This document shows positions 60,863 to 64,000 of a stretch of DNA of 64,000 bases, one piece after another; within the stretch, counting starts at the first letter, position 1; each line of letters starts with the position of its first letter. The stretch spans positions 7,812,001 through 7,876,000 of the forward strand of contig NZ_JACCBA010000001.1 of NCBI RefSeq assembly GCF_013409365.1. Direction: 5' to 3'. The position numbers and the translations under genes are program-made. The notes under the pieces are model-generated. The model was not told the DNA's origin. It saw nothing but the letters and a program-made list of their open reading frames with translations, and did no database searches. Source of the DNA: Actinomadura luteofluorescens (GTDB taxonomy: Bacteria > Actinomycetota > Actinomycetes > Streptosporangiales > Streptosporangiaceae).

Positions 60863-61165
60863 ATGGGTGAGCTCGGTCTTGCCGAGAGCATTGCCGCGCT
60901 TCGCGCGGAGTTGATGGAGGCTCTGGAGGCGGGGAAGGGGTCGGAGTTCGCTTTCGGTGTCGGCCAGATCCAGCTGGAGTTCCACGTCGGGGTCACGCGC
61001 CAGGGCGGGGCGTCCGGCAAGGCGAAGTTCTGGGTTCTCGAACTGGGCGGCGACGGGTCCTACCGGCGCGAGGAGATGCAGCGCGTGACGGTGACGCTGG
61101 AGCCGCCGCTCGACGGCGACGGACGCCCGATCAAGGTGACCCGGGACCTGGGGAACAAGCCCTGA
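60863..61165 (+). CDS. Trypsin-co-occurring domain (trypco2) protein
   Basis: 100 residues from ATG 60863 with GGGGAGGAA upstream. GLAESIAALRAELMEALEAG, FGVGQIQLEFHVGVTRQGGASGKAKFWVLELGG (key parts VGQIQLEFHVGVTR and FWVLELGG) and VTVTLEPPLDGDGRP cover the domain. Trypco2 proteins sit beside trypsin-like or caspase-like effector genes in predicted bacterial conflict systems and are thought to link sensors and effectors. It stands one nt before the trypsin-STAND gene. Confidence 0.9.
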   Translation: MGELGLAESIAALRAELMEALEAGKGSEFAFGVGQIQLEFHVGVTRQGGASGKAKFWVLELGGDGSYRREEMQRVTVTLEPPLDGDGRPIKVTRDLGNKP

Positions 61166-61166
61166 G

Positions 61167-63806
61167 ATGGCCGAGCTCACGGCCCGTGCGGTCGAGATCC
61201 TGCGCCGGAGTCCCGCCGGCCGGTGGAACGTGGGCTCCGGCTACCTGGTCGGACGGCGGTGGGTGCTGTCGGCGGCGCACAACGTCATGGACGCCGCGAC
61301 GCTGCTCGTCCGGCGGGTGGACGAGACGGAGCTTCCGGCCGAAGTCGTCATGGTGGACGAACCCGGAGACATCGCCCTACTGGCGGTGTCGGGGGATTCC
61401 GTGCCGGACGACCTGCCCCCGGTCCGTTTCGCCCGGGTCGACCGCTCCCGGACGGGCCAGGTCGGCCCGTGCTGGGCGATCGGCTTTCCCAGGTGGAAGG
61501 AACGTCCGCGGGGCCCGTCCGAGGTCCCGCGGCGTGAAAGCGCTCAGGTGAGCGGCTCCATCCCGACGGGCTCGAACCTTCGCGCGAACCTCATGGAGTT
61601 GGGCGTTTCCCGCATGCCGCAATCGGCCGGCGGGCGAGGCGTCAGCGAATGGCAGGGAATGTCCGGGGCCCTGGTATTCGCCGACGACGGCTCAGGCGAC
61701 GAATTCGCCGTCGGCCTGGTGGTGGAGCACCATTTGTCAGAGGGGCCGTCCGTCCTCACCGTCGCCCCGCTGGACCGCTGGGCCGACATGATGCGCGACA
61801 CGCCCTGGGGGCGGGAACTCGGGCTGGGGAACCTGGCGCGCCTCCCGCGCCCGCAACGCCCTCGTCCGTTCTCCTCGGGCCACGTGAACCTGAGCAGATC
61901 GCTCCCGGACTTCACCGACCGGGACGAGGTGATCGCGAAGGCGGGGGCCCTGCTCACCGACCGGCTGACCGAGACGTGCCCGCTGGTCGTCCTGCACGGC
62001 ATGGCGGGGGTCGGGAAGACCGAACTGGCCAACGAGCTCGCCCACAGGCTCGCCTCCACGTTCACGCACGCGCGGATCCGGGTGGACGTGGCCGCGGCCG
62101 CCACCGCCGACGCCGCCACCGTGGAGGTTCTGGCCGCGTTCGGACTGTCCGGCAAGGAGATGCCGCGCGATCCCGCGCAGCGCCGGCGCGAGTACCAGAC
62201 GCGGATGCGCCAGGGGCCCAGCCTGCTGCTGCTCGACAACGTGTCCGAGGCGCGGCAGGCCGCCCCGCTCCTGCCCGAAACGCCCGGCACGGCCGTGATC
62301 GTGACCAGCCGGGCCACGCTGGCCTCGCTGGACGGCGCCGACCGGCTCCGGCTCGACCCGCTGCCCGACCCCGAAGGCCTCCGGCTGTTCGAACGCATCG
62401 TCGGCACCGAGGTGGTACGCCGCGACCGGCCGTCCACCCTCACGATCATCGAGCTCCTGGCCGGGCTCCCGCTGGCCATCCGCATCGCCGCCGCGCACCT
62501 GGTGATGAGACGCGCATCGCCGGCGCGCTACCTGTCGGAACTTCAGGACGAGACCAGGCGTATATCCCGTCTCCAAGGTGAGGACAGGGGAGTGCGCAGC
62601 AGTTTCGAACTCAGCTACCGGTCACTGCGGCCCGACACGGCGAGGCTGTTCCGCCATCTGGGCGTTCTGGCGGGCGGAGATTTCACCGCCGAACTGGTCG
62701 CACGCACCGGTGACGTGGACGACGAGGACGCCGAGCGCATGCTCGGCGAACTGACGGACCGGCACCTGATCGAGGTCGCGGGAGACGACCGCTACCGCCT
62801 CCACGACCTCCTCCGGCTCTACGCCGGGGAACGCATGGCGGACGAGGAGTCCGCGTCCGCCCGGCAGGCGGCGTTCCGGCGCTCACTGAGCTGGTACGGC
62901 GACCGCCTGCACGAATGGATGGCACGGCCGGGCGCGCACGAGCAGCCTCCGGCCGACGCGATCGCGTGGTTCGCCGAGGAGTCCCTGAACGTGCGGGCGA
63001 GCCTCCGGGCCGCCGCGCGGGCGCGGGAGGACGGGCTCGTCATCAGGATCGCCGAGTCGCTCTACGGACTGATCTTCTACCGCGCGCACTGGGAGGAGAT
63101 GGAGGCGGTCAAGGCCCTCGCCGTGGAGGCGGCGCGACGCGCGGGAGACGCCCCGGCCGAGCTGGGGTCGCTGATCCACCTGGCCGAGGCGCGCCGGCTC
63201 CTCGGGCGCGGGGATGAGGCGCCGCCGCTCTACGAGCGGGCGCTGGAGGTGGTCCGCTCCATGGACGATCCCGGCAAGGAGGCGTGGGTCCTGACCCATT
63301 TCGGCGATTTCCAGTGCGACCTCGACCAGCCCGGGGGGGCCCTCGACCGCTACGCCGAGGCGCGGGCGATCTACCGGAGCCGGGACGACACGGCGGGCGA
63401 GATCTGGCTGGCCGCGCACATCGCCGACGCGTACCGGCAACTCGGCCGGCACGCGGACGCCGCCCGCGTCCTGGAGGACGCGATGGCCGCTAGCGAACGG
63501 CGCGGCGACCGCGACGAGATCGTCTGGTGCGCCTGGCACCTGGCGCTGGCCTACGACGGCCTCGGCCGTTTCGCCGACGCCGAAGCGGTGCTCCGGCCGG
63601 CCGTCGCCTTCCACCGGGAGATCGAGAACGAGTCCGGTCTGGCCACCATGCTGCGCATCCTGGGCGACGTCCACCGCCACGCGGGCCGTCCGTCCGACGC
63701 CAGGCGAGCCTACTCCGAGGCCCTCGACCTCCTCGTGAAGATCAACGCCCCCACAAAAGCCACCGAACTGCGCCAGATCCTGTCAGACCTCTCAGAAGCG
63801 AACTGA
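61167..63806 (+). CDS. Trypsin-like protease fused to NB-ARC and TPR (STAND)
   Basis: 879 residues from ATG 61167, one nt after the trypco2 stop. Residues 1-220 are a trypsin-like protease with His38 in SAAHN, Asp68 in GDIALLAV and Ser166 in WQGMSGALVF. An NB-ARC ATPase follows (FTDRDEVIAKAGAL, P-loop VLHGMAGVGKTELANEL ~276, LLLLDNV, GLPLAIRIAA), then from ~570 TPR-like helical repeats (EESLNVRASLRAAARAR, WVLTHFGDFQCDLDQ, AHIADAYRQLGRHADAA). The STAND module probably detects a trigger through its repeats and activates the protease. The target is unknown. Both this and trypco2 form a likely abortive or antiphage system. Confidence 0.92.
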   Translation: MAELTARAVEILRRSPAGRWNVGSGYLVGRRWVLSAAHNVMDAATLLVRRVDETELPAEVVMVDEPGDIALLAVSGDSVPDDLPPVRFARVDRSRTGQVGPCWAIGFPRWKERPRGPSEVPRRESAQVSGSIPTGSNLRANLMELGVSRMPQSAGGRGVSEWQGMSGALVFADDGSGDEFAVGLVVEHHLSEGPSVLTVAPLDRWADMMRDTPWGRELGLGNLARLPRPQRPRPFSSGHVNLSRSLPDFTDRDEVIAKAGALLTDRLTETCPLVVLHGMAGVGKTELANELAHRLASTFTHARIRVDVAAAATADAATVEVLAAFGLSGKEMPRDPAQRRREYQTRMRQGPSLLLLDNVSEARQAAPLLPETPGTAVIVTSRATLASLDGADRLRLDPLPDPEGLRLFERIVGTEVVRRDRPSTLTIIELLAGLPLAIRIAAAHLVMRRASPARYLSELQDETRRISRLQGEDRGVRSSFELSYRSLRPDTARLFRHLGVLAGGDFTAELVARTGDVDDEDAERMLGELTDRHLIEVAGDDRYRLHDLLRLYAGERMADEESASARQAAFRRSLSWYGDRLHEWMARPGAHEQPPADAIAWFAEESLNVRASLRAAARAREDGLVIRIAESLYGLIFYRAHWEEMEAVKALAVEAARRAGDAPAELGSLIHLAEARRLLGRGDEAPPLYERALEVVRSMDDPGKEAWVLTHFGDFQCDLDQPGGALDRYAEARAIYRSRDDTAGEIWLAAHIADAYRQLGRHADAARVLEDAMAASERRGDRDEIVWCAWHLALAYDGLGRFADAEAVLRPAVAFHREIENESGLATMLRILGDVHRHAGRPSDARRAYSEALDLLVKINAPTKATELRQILSDLSEAN

Positions 63807-63850
63807 GCCCGCCCACCCTCCGGAGCCCGATGAGGTGCGCATCTACTCGT

Positions 63851-64000
63851 CTACGGGCGCAGGGGCCTCTGGTGAGGCCGGCCGGGATCGATGACCACCT
63901 CGCCCTCCGCCAGCATGTCCCGACCGCGCACGGGTTCCCAGCGGACGGTCGTCCCTCTCGCTGCCTCCAGTGCCAGCAGCGAGGTGAAGACCGCGCGTTC
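63851..64000 (-). CDS. 3' end of an unknown gene, cut by window edge
   Basis: 49 codons in frame from the right edge to TAG 63851: ERAVFTSLLALEAARGTT, VRWEPVRGRDMLAEGEVVIDPGRP (parts VRWEPVRGRDML and GEVVIDPGRP). The helix-strand pattern and Arg/Glu composition look coding. It converges with the trypsin-STAND gene after 44 bp. Too little remains to assign a family. Confidence 0.5.
   Translation of the reverse strand, partial: ERAVFTSLLALEAARGTTVRWEPVRGRDMLAEGEVVIDPGRPHQRPLRP

Noticed and set aside
1..64000. CRISPR arrays, tRNA genes, rRNA, integrase or att sites
   Set aside because: I looked for regular spaced repeats, cloverleaf-like segments and tyrosine or serine recombinases and saw none; a tRNA missed by eye cannot be fully excluded.

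Overview
The window is very GC-rich, uses GTG and TTG starts freely, and carries gene families typical of filamentous actinomycetes: SARP/AfsR and LAL regulators, DUF397 with Scr1-type XRE proteins, trypco2, GPP34 and class III lanthipeptide enzymes. An Actinomadura- or Streptosporangiales-like chromosome is the best guess. I recognised no tRNA, rRNA, CRISPR array, integrase or replication origin.

Layout. 1-25.6 kb looks like ordinary chromosome. It holds a class III lanthipeptide synthetase cut by the left edge, a putative KstR-controlled SDR/dehydrogenase pair, an F420-type oxidoreductase fused to hemerythrin, a LAL regulator, a GT4 glycosyltransferase, a peroxiredoxin, two hydrolases, an MscS channel, a TetR/MFS pair with a frameshifted transporter, an RsbW-like kinase fused to ankyrin repeats, PlsC, an SPFH-RHH-GPP34 operon, a second MFS pump and a SARP regulator. 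25.6-27.9 kb contains a tandem duplication that made two secreted or anchored proteins. 28-40.6 kb is accessory and eroded: truncated XRE, sigma, S24, helicase, GNAT and IS remnants lie beside intact genes, including an RNA ligase resembling animal RLIG1, a Mth938 protein, a NUDIX hydrolase, a methyltransferase and an XRE/DUF397 pair.

40.8-57.6 kb is the most unusual part. Two copies of a cassette occur. Each encodes a ~630-residue disordered Pro/Glu/Gly/Thr-rich protein with a C-terminal hydrophobic segment, followed by small helical proteins (~150-166 aa) of one unrecognised family. Copy 1 has four small genes. Copy 2 has two, the second split by a complete IS element. Both cassette promoters and the leader of an anti-sigma-like operon between them carry the same 23-bp near-palindrome (GCACGTGC-N7-GCACGTGC). 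A McrBC type IV restriction operon lies between the cassettes, and a three-AAA-module protein with EccA/CbbX-like ATPases diverges from copy 2.

57.6-64 kb has an S33 exported peptidase, a small Cys/His protein, a HExxH protein, a trypco2 plus trypsin-NB-ARC-TPR conflict module and the 3' end of an unknown gene. McrBC, the trypco2/STAND module and perhaps the cassettes suggest a defence-rich segment; for the cassettes this is inference only.
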